35,601 bases of DNA from an uncultured Collinsella sp. Its GTDB lineage: Bacteria > Actinomycetota > Coriobacteriia > Coriobacteriales > Coriobacteriaceae. The notes under the pieces are model-generated. The model did no database searches. It was given only the letters and a program-made list of their open reading frames with translations, and was not told the origin of the DNA. A program made the translations under genes and the position numbers. The number at the start of each line of letters is the position of its first letter. The first letter of the stretch is position 1. The stretch is taken from contig CAJLUE010000011.1 in assembly GCA_905209765.1 (NCBI GenBank), forward strand, positions 1-35,601, in the 5' to 3' direction. Shown here piece after piece: positions 7,369 to 14,137 of the stretch.

Positions 7369-7521
7369 TCACATCACTATATTGAGCACGTTGACGAATT
7401 CCTGCGCCTTCGCGTGGCTGCTGAGGCTGAAGGCGCAGGCGGTCAACAGCCTGTTGCGCAGAAAAACACTGCGGTCCTTGATCCTGTTGACCCTTTTCGC
7501 GGTCGTGCGCAGAGCACCAAA
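7369..7521 (-). other. possible remnant of a coding sequence in the 7273-7671 gap
   Basis: The minus strand has a 50-codon open stretch bounded by stops on both sides and without a good start. It reads like ordinary protein near its end (LLTACAFSLSSHAKAQEFVN). It could be a decayed gene end or chance. The rest of this 399-nt gap holds the lipoprotein terminator and the palindromes in front of hicA. Confidence 0.2.
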
Positions 7522-7600
7522 TCATGTCCGCACGAGCAAATAGACTAATACAACAAGGAATATAAGCCGTTATCCAAGGATGTCGCCGCAAAACAAAGGA

Positions 7601-7637
7601 TTAGCAATAGCTAAGATTTAAGCCTAAAACCCTTAGG
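7601..7637 (+). promoter_or_regulatory. candidate operator of hicAB
   Basis: Two perfect small inverted repeats lie 35-71 nt before the hicA start: TTAGC-4 nt-GCTAA (7601-7614) and CCTAA-5 nt-TTAGG (7623-7637). A TGCTAA at 7641 also pairs with TTAGCA at 7601. HicB antitoxins commonly repress their own promoter, so this is a plausible binding site. TATAGT (7649-7654) could be the -10 box, though no clear -35 is visible. Confidence 0.4.
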
Positions 7638-7671
7638 AAGTGCTAACATATAGTTATTGAAAGAGGCTGAG

Positions 7672-7842
7672 ATGCAGAGACGCGAATTGATCCGTATCCT
7701 CGAAGAAGCCGGCTTCATCTCGAAAGGAGGCACTAATCACGAGAAGTTCGTCAAAGGAGATAAACTCGTGCTCGTGAAACGCCACCGAGAGATTGAGGAT
7801 CAAATTGCCAAAAGAATCCTAAGGCAGGCAGGGCTTCGATAG
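7672..7842 (+). CDS. hicA: HicA-family mRNA interferase toxin
   Basis: A 56-residue protein with the HicA layout: MQRRELIRILEEAGF, then GGTNHEKF with the catalytic His23, then LVLVKRHREIEDQIAKRILRQAGL. HicA has a double-stranded-RNA-binding-like fold and cleaves mRNA when free of HicB; the length is typical (50-65 aa). ATG 7672 is preferred because AAGAGG lies 5 nt upstream. A TTG at 7657 in the same frame sits before that site. hicB follows 45 nt downstream with its own strong ribosome binding site, so the antitoxin can be translated independently. The G+C content here is lower than in the flanking housekeeping genes, consistent with acquisition. Confidence 0.85.
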   Translation: MQRRELIRILEEAGFISKGGTNHEKFVKGDKLVLVKRHREIEDQIAKRILRQAGLR

Positions 7843-7887
7843 CTCATCCTCATCACATTTCGCATCGCTTTTTAAAGGAGGTCTTAC

Positions 7888-8340
7888 ATGGTTTACGTAT
7901 GGGAATTCGAGTTCTTTGATTCGAACGGCGTTGTCGACGCTGTGCCATGTGGCTCGCTGGGCGGAGGAGGAACGTTTGGCTCCGATCTAAACGACGCTGT
8001 CGAAAGCGCCGCCGATTTTCTCGCATGTATGGTCGACGATCACCTTATGGGCGGCGTCGATCTTCCCGCACCGGACTTTGGACACCAGCCACAACACGGC
8101 GGCAAGATTATCGCCGTGGCCGTCAGCCGCGAGCTCGGCGACATCCCCGCCGTCACCGCAGCGGATGCCGCACGTATGCTCGGTGTTAGCTCAGCACGGG
8201 TATCGCAACTGATAAATGCAGGAATGTTGGATTCATGGAAGGACGGCACCAAGCGCATGGTGTCCAAAGCTTCCATCGAGGCACGACTCGCCGACGCACC
8301 AAAGGCAGGGCGCCCAAAAGAGGTCCCTATTGCTGTATAA
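7888..8340 (+). CDS. hicB: HicB-like antitoxin with C-terminal helix-turn-helix
   Basis: A 150-residue protein. The N-terminal half (about residues 1-75) resembles the partial RNase-H-like HicB domain that occupies the toxin, with a conserved DLNDAVESAADFLA helix. The C-terminal half has a helix-turn-helix (VTAADAARMLGVSSARVSQL, about residues 91-110) followed by a winged segment of the excisionase/MerR kind, suited to binding the hicAB promoter. AAAGGAGG lies 6 nt before ATG 7888. The HicB half is divergent in sequence, so the assignment rests partly on its position after hicA. The last codons form the left arm of a hairpin (8327-8348). Confidence 0.75.
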   Translation: MVYVWEFEFFDSNGVVDAVPCGSLGGGGTFGSDLNDAVESAADFLACMVDDHLMGGVDLPAPDFGHQPQHGGKIIAVAVSRELGDIPAVTAADAARMLGVSSARVSQLINAGMLDSWKDGTKRMVSKASIEARLADAPKAGRPKEVPIAV

Positions 8341-8363
8341 AGCAATAGCGTTGCGGGTTTTTT
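8327..8363 (+). terminator. hairpin over the hicB stop codon followed by a T run
   Basis: CTATTGCT (8327-8334) pairs with AGCAATAG (8341-8348), with the stop codon in the 6-nt loop. TTTTTT follows at 8358-8363. The 9-nt gap between stem and T run makes it a weaker candidate than the others in this window. Confidence 0.45.
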
Positions 8364-8366
8364 CAT

Positions 8367-8423
8367 TTGTCAGATTAGCTGACAAGCTCTCCCAATTCGG
8401 AACTCACTGCGTCCCGAATTGGG
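8367..8423 (+). promoter_or_regulatory. two consecutive inverted repeats upstream of the ADP-ribosylglycohydrolase gene
   Basis: TTGTCAG-5 nt-CTGACAA (8367-8385) is a perfect 7-bp dyad. CCCAATTCGG-13 nt-CCGAATTGGG (8391-8423) is a perfect 10-bp dyad. Neither is followed by a T run on either strand, which argues against terminators and for protein binding sites or a leader structure about 60-115 nt before the start codon. Confidence 0.45.
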
Positions 8424-8483
8424 CTGGACACATTGCCGCAGGTAGTTGTACATCCTCAATCCAAAGTACGAGAGGTGTTTCCC

Positions 8484-9272
8484 ATGGCAGACAGACCGAA
8501 AACAACACTGCGCGACTGCATCTATGGGCTCGCCGTCGGCGACGCGCTGGGCGTTCCTTACGAGTTCAGGCCCCGCGGCACGTTCGAATGTACCGACATG
8601 ATCGGCTACGGCACGCATGGGCAGCCCGCTGGCACCTGGAGCGACGACACATCTATGACGCTTGCTACCTGCGACTCGATTAGGGAGCTCGGTCATATCG
8701 ACACCGCAGACATGCGCGACAAGTTCGTAGGCTGGATTGCCCGGGGCGAGTATACAATCGACGGCGTTTTCGATTACGGCGGCACGACCGCTCGCGCCCT
8801 GCGCGCCGGCAAAGGAGGCTCCGGCGAGCACGACAACGGCAACGGCTCGCTCATGCGCATCGCGCCCCTGGCGTTCACCGATGCGACAGACGAAGAGGTC
8901 AGCATGGTCTCCGCGATTACGCACGCCCAAAGAACGTCGACCGACGCATGCATCATATTTGTCGAGCTGATGAGGGATGTGATGAACGGCGCGCTCCCCT
9001 CGTGGGCACTGCGGCTGAAAGGCGTGTCTGAGCAGGAAATCAAGTCAGGTGGCTTCGTGCGCGACACGCTTGAGGCAGCCACCTGGTGCTTCATCAACAC
9101 TAACAGCTACGAAGAATGCGTGCTTGCCGCCGTCAACCTGGGCGACGACACCGACACCACCGCAGCCGTCGCCGGCGCCCTCGCAGGCACGGCCTACGGT
9201 ATCGAGGCCATCCCGCAGGAGTGGATAGACACTCTACGCGGTAAAGAGCTGATAGAACGGTGTTTGTTTTAG
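8484..9272 (+). CDS. ADP-ribosylglycohydrolase (DraG-like)
   Basis: A 262-residue all-helical enzyme predicted to remove ADP-ribose from proteins, nucleic acid or small molecules using two magnesium ions. Metal-binding motifs are intact: GDALG (19-23), WSDDTSM (52-58) and GDDTDT (220-225). The length is normal (about 260-300 aa). ATG 8484 has AGAGG 8 nt upstream. No ADP-ribosyltransferase gene lies beside it, so it does not look like a DraT/DraG or toxin/antitoxin pair within the window. It could serve as a self-protection or stress enzyme; the substrate is unknown. It follows hicAB, but the intervening hairpins suggest a separate transcription unit. Confidence 0.88.
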   Translation: MADRPKTTLRDCIYGLAVGDALGVPYEFRPRGTFECTDMIGYGTHGQPAGTWSDDTSMTLATCDSIRELGHIDTADMRDKFVGWIARGEYTIDGVFDYGGTTARALRAGKGGSGEHDNGNGSLMRIAPLAFTDATDEEVSMVSAITHAQRTSTDACIIFVELMRDVMNGALPSWALRLKGVSEQEIKSGGFVRDTLEAATWCFINTNSYEECVLAAVNLGDDTDTTAAVAGALAGTAYGIEAIPQEWIDTLRGKELIERCLF

Positions 9273-9428
9273 GACACGCCTTCAACGAAGACAATGTCAG
9301 TCAACGCAAATGATTAAGGGACCGCATAAATGATGATTACAGAATGCGCCGTCATGGGTCCGTTCGTCACAGAGCAAAGTACCGTGGGCCGAACACCGTG
9401 TTGGTATTCGAATCCCCGCTGCCGCAGA

Positions 9429-9454
9429 AAAGGGCCGGTTGCAGCCGGCCCTTT
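9429..9454. terminator. hairpin in the convergent region
   Basis: A perfect 10-bp stem AAAGGGCCGG/CCGGCCCTTT with a 6-nt loop. On the minus strand it continues into TTTTCTG, on the plus strand into TTTAG. It could terminate transcription from either side. Confidence 0.6.
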
Positions 9455-9535
9455 AGACATTAGCACCTGCGTTGCCCGCGCTTCCAAAGTTGACCGACTG
9501 AGGAGCGGGTTCCGCGGCACACCTTGATTTTACCC

Positions 9536-9575
9536 GGTGGGGCGGCTCTTTTGCAGCCGGCCCACCGTTTATTTA
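9536..9575. terminator. second hairpin in the convergent region
   Basis: The 12-bp stem between 9536-9547 and 9555-9566 has one mismatch and a 7-nt loop. It is followed on the plus strand by GTTTATTTA. It shares TTGCAGCCGGCCC with the preceding hairpin. Confidence 0.45.
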
Positions 9576-9627
9576 GATCTACTACGACGGACAGCTCGCA
9601 CTACTGCGCACTGTCCCGTACCGCCCC

Positions 9628-10965
9628 CTACCTCCCAAATATCGCGCCAAACAAACCCTTGCGTTTGGGCTTTTCTTCTCGGTAGGAACCCTCGGCAGCT
9701 GCCGCAACCTGACGCGGTTGCTCGCCGCCTCCGCGGCGTACGATCTGGTATAGGAAGGGCGATTTAACGTATTTGACCTCGATGGGCGTGGCGTGCACGG
9801 TGCTTTCGCTCGACAGCATCACGTTGGGATTGAGCGGTGCCACCACATGCGTCTCGCGTTTGTCGCTAAACACCACCGCGGCCGCACGACCCGTCTGGCC
9901 GTTCACGGCAATGCGCACCTGCTCGCCATCGCGGCTATCCGACGCCGGGCGATCGACAAAGTAGACCGGCACCATCACTAGGCCGTCCTTGTGCTTGCGA
10001 GCCTTGCGCGCCCAGGCACGGATTCTCTTTTTATTGAGCCCCAGCACCGCCTCGGCATCGTTGCCTGCAACGTCGAGCGCCAGCTTATCAATAACCACCT
10101 GGTCCTTGGTGGACGCGTCGACGGAAACGACGCGGAAGTCACCTTCCTGCATGGCCGGGTCAAACGACCCCACCTTGCCAAAGTCCCACGGCTCCAAAAT
10201 GCCCATAAGGCGAACGTCCAGGTAGTTTGCCCGCGGATACGCCCAGTCGAGCACCTCGTAGTACACCAGGGTCTCCTTGCTCAGCCCTTTGCCCGGGAAG
10301 GACGCCATCATGCGCAGGTCCGCCAACGACATGGGGAAATAGAAGAGCATCATGTCGTTTTGGATCGCGTCTTCTACATCGTGCCCGGCAAAGGCATCGG
10401 GATACTGACGCACCAGCTGCAGCGCGTTGGCACGTGCCTGCTGCGGCGATATCTCACAGGGGACGCCCTGTTCGGGAACGTATTCGGCACCCACGCCCAT
10501 GGTCAGGCGTTTGCTAAACGTACCGGGCTTGAGCAGGTCGGCCACGCCAATCTTGTTGCCGCACGACGGGCACTCAAACACGCGCTGGGTCGATGACCCC
10601 TCAAAGGACGCGCCGCAGAAGGGGCAGGGAATGCTCACGTGCGTCGCCTCTTGGAACTCCTGCGCCGTGCCGCGGTCCTCCCACAGCAGATGCTCCAGAA
10701 CCGACTGATTGCGCCAGTGCGTATTGAAGAAATACCAGTCCGGGTCCTCTGGGCGCTCGAGCTGCGAGACGTGCGTGAGCTTGAGCAGCCCGTCAACCAC
10801 CGTCAGCGGCGTATGACGGATACCCAGGGCGCTCTTGGGCTCCCCGGCATCCGCCCTCCACGGAACAACCGTTTCGCAATAGGCGCACTCAAAGCTGCGC
10901 TTTGCCTGGTGCGAATACATGGGGCCGCCGCAGTTTTGACATTTAATGGCAAACATCTCGTCCAT
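9628..10965 (-). CDS. protein with two zinc ribbons, function unknown
   Basis: A 445-residue protein with two four-Cys ribbons: Cys9/12/27/30, and Cys114/117/132/135 in the form CPFCG...CPSCG. The middle and C-terminal parts form a soluble domain with no transmembrane helix or signal peptide, ending in a short Lys-rich tail (KPKRKGLFGAIFGR). The ribbons resemble those of TFIIB-like or TFIIIC-like nucleic-acid-binding proteins found in many hypothetical proteins; no catalytic motif is recognisable. AAAGGAGG lies 8 nt before ATG 10965, which selects that start over Met4. It is divergent from the CDF transporter gene and probably monocistronic. Confidence 0.8.
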   Translation of the reverse strand: MDEMFAIKCQNCGGPMYSHQAKRSFECAYCETVVPWRADAGEPKSALGIRHTPLTVVDGLLKLTHVSQLERPEDPDWYFFNTHWRNQSVLEHLLWEDRGTAQEFQEATHVSIPCPFCGASFEGSSTQRVFECPSCGNKIGVADLLKPGTFSKRLTMGVGAEYVPEQGVPCEISPQQARANALQLVRQYPDAFAGHDVEDAIQNDMMLFYFPMSLADLRMMASFPGKGLSKETLVYYEVLDWAYPRANYLDVRLMGILEPWDFGKVGSFDPAMQEGDFRVVSVDASTKDQVVIDKLALDVAGNDAEAVLGLNKKRIRAWARKARKHKDGLVMVPVYFVDRPASDSRDGEQVRIAVNGQTGRAAAVVFSDKRETHVVAPLNPNVMLSSESTVHATPIEVKYVKSPFLYQIVRRGGGEQPRQVAAAAEGSYREEKPKRKGLFGAIFGR

Positions 10966-11223
10966 GGAAACGTCCTCCTTTGCACAGGGCTATCGACATT
11001 AAGTATGTCGAGCAAATCGGCGCGTGCCCATACCCATGTGGCCCAAAATGGAGCACTCGGTCGGACGGGAAGGCGCAGTGAACTCGATGGCGCGGGCAGT
11101 CGTCCCCCTCCGCCTCGCGCCTGTTAGCGCCGGCAGACCATTACTGCATTTTCTGAGCATCGGTACACGTTGCGTCTGTGCGAGCTACACTATCCCCTTA
11201 ATAAGAATGCGAGGAGATACACC

Positions 11224-12405
11224 ATGCTATTTGTAAATCGGCTGGTACATACGCTTGTTCCCGGCAGCGAAAGCGAGCCGGTCGATACCTCCTGCCGCAC
11301 CAACGCGGGTTTTGCCGCAAGCCTCATCTGCATCGGGCTCAACATCACGCTGTGCCTGGCCAAGGGCATAGCCGGTCTGCTCGCGGGCTCCGTCTCGCTT
11401 ATCGCCGACGCCTTCAACAACCTTTCCGACGCCTCGAGCAACATCGTGAGCCTGCTCGGATTCCGCCTTGCCAGCCGCCCGGCCGACGAGGGGCACCCCT
11501 ATGGCCACGGCCGCTACGAGTACCTCGCCGGCTTGTTTGTCGCCGTTCTCGTTTGCGCCGTCGGCATCAACCTGATCCTGGAGTCGGTCACCAAGATCAT
11601 CAAGCCCTCCCCCACCGCGTATTCGGCGCTCTCCATGGCAGCCCTTGTCCTGTCCATGCTCGTCAAGTTTTGGATGGCGGCGTTCAACCGCACGCTGGGC
11701 AACCGCATCGATTCCGAGACGCTTATCGCCACGGCGCAGGATTCCAAAAACGACGTCATTACCTCGGCCTCGGTCCTGGCCGCAGCGCTTATTTCGCAAA
11801 CGACCGGCTTTGACCTCGATGGCTGGGCGGGCCTGGGCGTGGGCATCTTCATCTGCATCAGCGGCATGGGCCTGGTGCGCGACGCCATCAGCCCGCTGTT
11901 GGGGCAAGCGCCCGACCCCAAGCTCGTCCAGGCAATCCGCGACAAGATCATGTCGTATCCGCAGGTCCTAGGCACGCACGACCTGATGGTGCACGACTAC
12001 GGCCCCGGTCGGCAATTTGCCAGCGCACACGTGGAAATGCCCGGCGAGGGCGATGCGTTTGAACATCACGAGATCCTGGACACCATCGAACACGACATCA
12101 AGCATCAGATGGGCATCGACATCACGCTACACTGCGACCCCATCGCCACCACCGGCGACGACCTGCGTGGCTGGGTCAAGCGCGGCATCATGCAAATCGA
12201 CCCCGCACTCTCCATCCACGACCTGCACGAGCACGACGGGTTCGTTTCGTTTGACCTGGTGCGTCCCGACGGCTTTGACATATCCGACGAGGAGCTGTTG
12301 GAGCTCGTCACGCGCATCGTGCACGAGCGCCGGCCCGATGTCTCGTGCGTCGTCACATTTGACTCGGGCTTCAGCTCGCCCGACCGTCCGGCCGAGCAGC
12401 TGTAA
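11224..12405 (+). CDS. cation diffusion facilitator (CDF) metal transporter
   Basis: A 393-residue membrane protein of the CDF family, which exports divalent metals (Zn, Fe, Mn, Co or Ni) in exchange for protons. Helix II carries SLIADAFNNLSD with Asp62 and Asp69, and the following loop has the family signature HPYGHGRYEYLAGL (His91, His95). Several hydrophobic helices follow. The C-terminal cytoplasmic dimerisation domain contains DLMVHDYGPGRQFASAHVEM and EHHEILDTIE, and it continues into an extra 90-100 residue tail beyond the usual end of about 300 residues. ATG 11224 has GAGGAG 7 nt upstream. Metal specificity cannot be read with confidence. Confidence 0.93.
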   Translation: MLFVNRLVHTLVPGSESEPVDTSCRTNAGFAASLICIGLNITLCLAKGIAGLLAGSVSLIADAFNNLSDASSNIVSLLGFRLASRPADEGHPYGHGRYEYLAGLFVAVLVCAVGINLILESVTKIIKPSPTAYSALSMAALVLSMLVKFWMAAFNRTLGNRIDSETLIATAQDSKNDVITSASVLAAALISQTTGFDLDGWAGLGVGIFICISGMGLVRDAISPLLGQAPDPKLVQAIRDKIMSYPQVLGTHDLMVHDYGPGRQFASAHVEMPGEGDAFEHHEILDTIEHDIKHQMGIDITLHCDPIATTGDDLRGWVKRGIMQIDPALSIHDLHEHDGFVSFDLVRPDGFDISDEELLELVTRIVHERRPDVSCVVTFDSGFSSPDRPAEQL

Positions 12406-12413
12406 TCGACAGT

Positions 12414-12481
12414 AAAACGGGACGCAGGACCGCCGACCAACGCGCCTACGCGCCCGGTCACGCGATCCTGCGTCCCGTTTT
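12414..12481. terminator. bidirectional terminator between convergent genes
   Basis: A perfect 16-bp stem AAAACGGGACGCAGGA (12414-12429) with its complement (12466-12481) and a 36-nt loop. The plus strand runs into TTTTTG and the minus strand into TTTTACTG. It serves the CDF gene and the 12516-13472 gene. Confidence 0.85.
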
Positions 12482-12515
12482 TGTTTGAACTGCTAAGGCT
12501 CTAGCCGCTCGAGCG

Positions 12516-13472
12516 CTAGTTCCCCTGCGCGCCCGAAATACCATTTTGCAGGGCATCCCAGGCGTTCGTTGCCATATCGCCCAGGTTCTGTGCGGTATCG
12601 CCGAGGTTTTGTGCCGTATCGCCCAGCTCTTGGGCCTTATCCCCAAGCTCCTGCGCCTTGTTGCTCAGGTCCTCCAGCGTGTTGGAGCTCGAGCTGTCCG
12701 TAGTGCCCTGGTCGCCGGACGCATTACCCGACGAGCTGTCCTTGCGCGTGAGCTGGACCTCCAGGTTGCCATCGCCGTTGTAGTATGCAGACGTAACCAC
12801 CCAGTTGGCGTCGACAACAGGCGTCGAGCCGTCATCGGTCAGAATCACGGCATTCGAAAGATCGGCCCCACGCGACTTGAGGAGCTTCTTGGCGTTGGAC
12901 CAGTACTGACCCGGGATATCGCTCAGGTCGACGGTGCCGGACTGGGCAGTCTCGGTCTGCTCGGCCGTGGTATCAGGCGCGGCGCCCCGCTTGTTGAGCA
13001 TGCCCGACACGATGGCGAACACAACCGACAGGGCAAAGAAGATCGCCAGCACGATGAGGATCTTCTTAATCACGCTCGACGAACGCGAAGGCTTCTTCTC
13101 CTCGTCCTCGCCATACTGGGGGATGGACTTGGGATACTCACGATACGGCTCGCGCGCATATCGGTCGCGCGACTCGTAGCGCGGTTGTGCCGTGCGCGGC
13201 ATATATGTCGTCTGCTGAGGTTGCGGAATGGGATTTTGCAGCAGGTCATCATAAGGGTCTGCCGCCGCGTTGCCGTAGGGGTTCTGCGATGAGGCACCAT
13301 GCGGGTCCTGCACTGCGTTTCCGTAATTCACAACGCGCGTGGGATCGGCCGACACCTGCGTCGTATCGGGGGCAGCGTAGCCGGGGTTCGGCACGACGCG
13401 GGTCTCGTCGGCGCCATTGCCCGTCCGCGGGGAGCCGTAGCCACCCATTACGGTCGTCTTGTCCTGGTCCAT
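12516..13472 (-). CDS. single-pass membrane protein with Thr motifs, a small outer domain and a C-terminal heptad repeat
   Basis: A 318-residue protein of unknown function. The cytoplasmic N-terminus (1-133) is disordered and has four similar Thr motifs: DKTTV, DETRVV, DTTQV and DPTRVV, at about residues 4-48. One transmembrane helix lies at about 134-157. The outer part has a compact domain at about 182-243 (DIPGQYWSNAKKLLKSRG...) loosely like a PASTA-type module. A Ser-rich linker and a heptad repeat AQxLGDx (271-305) follow. The repeated Asp-x-Thr-x-Val motifs resemble substrate sites of bacterial Ser/Thr kinases, an inference only. AAGGA lies 8 nt before ATG 13472. Confidence 0.75.
   Translation of the reverse strand: MDQDKTTVMGGYGSPRTGNGADETRVVPNPGYAAPDTTQVSADPTRVVNYGNAVQDPHGASSQNPYGNAAADPYDDLLQNPIPQPQQTTYMPRTAQPRYESRDRYAREPYREYPKSIPQYGEDEEKKPSRSSSVIKKILIVLAIFFALSVVFAIVSGMLNKRGAAPDTTAEQTETAQSGTVDLSDIPGQYWSNAKKLLKSRGADLSNAVILTDDGSTPVVDANWVVTSAYYNGDGNLEVQLTRKDSSSGNASGDQGTTDSSSSNTLEDLSNKAQELGDKAQELGDTAQNLGDTAQNLGDMATNAWDALQNGISGAQGN
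12558..12662 (-). repeat. 21-bp in-frame tandem repeats encoding heptads
   Basis: About five units of 21 bp encode the repeating residues (K/T)AQ(E/N)LGD near the C-terminus of the 12516-13472 product. The units are similar but not identical at the DNA level. The tract predicts an amphipathic helix or coiled coil and may vary in copy number between strains. Confidence 0.7.
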
Positions 13473-13610
13473 GCAACGATTCCTTTCCGTCGCCCGTAAG
13501 CATCAAGTTATCCATGCATTCTACCCGCGCAAAAGCCTATGATGGGCAAAGCTCGTCGGTATCTACAAGACATGCGCGGCCGACGGTCACAAGCGAATCG
13601 AGGATATGTC

Positions 13611-13847
13611 ATGGCAAAAAGCAAGCTCATCAAGGACACAACGCGCGCCGAGCGCGAGGAGATCATTAAGCTGGCACTCGCTGGCTGCGGCAACGGCAGC
13701 TGCGACAACTGCGGAAGCTGCAGCTTGGGAGCCGGCGATCCATATGGCACCTACCAGCCCTACATTGACGGCGAGATGGAAATCGCCGATATCAACATGA
13801 TGGTCGCCGAGCGCAACGCTAAACTCTTCGGCCTCCAGCGCGGGTAA
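13611..13847 (+). CDS. small Cys-rich protein, unknown function
   Basis: A 78-residue soluble protein with four cysteines in a tight cluster (Cys26, Cys31, Cys34, Cys37; pattern C-x4-C-x2-C-x2-C) following a basic/acidic helical N-terminus (TRAEREEIIKLALAG). The cluster could bind zinc or an iron-sulfur centre. GAGGA lies 6 nt before ATG 13611, and this start is preferred over an ATG at 13539 that has no clear ribosome binding site. The gene is divergent from the 12516-13472 gene, with 138 nt between them. I do not recognise a family. Confidence 0.75.
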   Translation: MAKSKLIKDTTRAEREEIIKLALAGCGNGSCDNCGSCSLGAGDPYGTYQPYIDGEMEIADINMMVAERNAKLFGLQRG

Positions 13848-13878
13848 CGACCTCTTCTTGGGCTGTGAACCAAAAAAT

Positions 13879-14018
13879 GCGCCCATCTACTACGTTTAAC
13901 CCAAGGGTGCCAACCATAGCCATATCTGCGTTAACAAAACCGCAGGTAAACGTCTTGCCGCATTGTTAAAAAACGCTCCATGGTCGGCCCAACCCTGGTA
14001 AACGTAGTAGATGGGCGC
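13879..14018. repeat. 140-bp intergenic element with 20-bp perfect inverted ends
   Basis: The arms 13879-13898 and 13999-14018 are perfectly complementary over 20 nt (outer sequence GCGCCCATCTACTACGTTTA). After a few unmatched bases a second block pairs (GCCAACCAT with ATGGTCGGC, 13909-13917 and 13980-13988), giving an imperfect stem of nearly 40 bp. A small inner hairpin CTGCG/CGCAG sits at 13926-13945. Both outer edges run into T tracts on the outgoing strand (CTTTT on plus, ATTTTTTGG on minus). It lies between convergent genes and may act as a bidirectional terminator or be a mobile repeat. Confidence 0.8.
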
Positions 14019-14069
14019 TTTTCGTGGCGTGGCTGGCCCAGATAGCTTGTTTCGGAGCCAATTTGCATC

Positions 14070-14110
14070 AAAAAGTCCCCGGCGGCGCTGCGTTTTGCGC
14101 CACCGGGGAC
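14070..14110 (-). terminator. intrinsic terminator after the 14138-16150 gene
   Basis: A 14-bp stem (14075-14088 with 14097-14110, one mismatch) with an 8-nt loop is followed on the minus strand by TTTTTGATG. It begins 28 nt after the stop codon. Confidence 0.85.
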
Positions 14111-14137
14111 AGTTCAATTTATCCCTCGCGGTCCACC

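Larger units (their letters stand above)
9273..9627. other. 355-nt convergent intergenic region
   Basis: It lies between two convergent genes. It holds two hairpins (9429-9454 and 9536-9566) that share the 13-mer TTGCAGCCGGCCC. A TTCGAATCCCC stretch at 9407-9417 resembles a tRNA T-arm, but no complete tRNA can be folded around it. I see no credible gene. Confidence 0.5.

Noticed and set aside
7301..7591. 96-codon minus-strand open frame
   Set aside because: It overlaps the strong terminator of lipoprotein gene 2 and has no ribosome binding site or recognisable domain.
9395..9430. tRNA-like 3-prime end (TTCGAATCCCC followed by a possible acceptor strand)
   Set aside because: The T-stem does not pair, and no matching acceptor, D-arm or anticodon arm is found upstream. 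At most it is a fragment.
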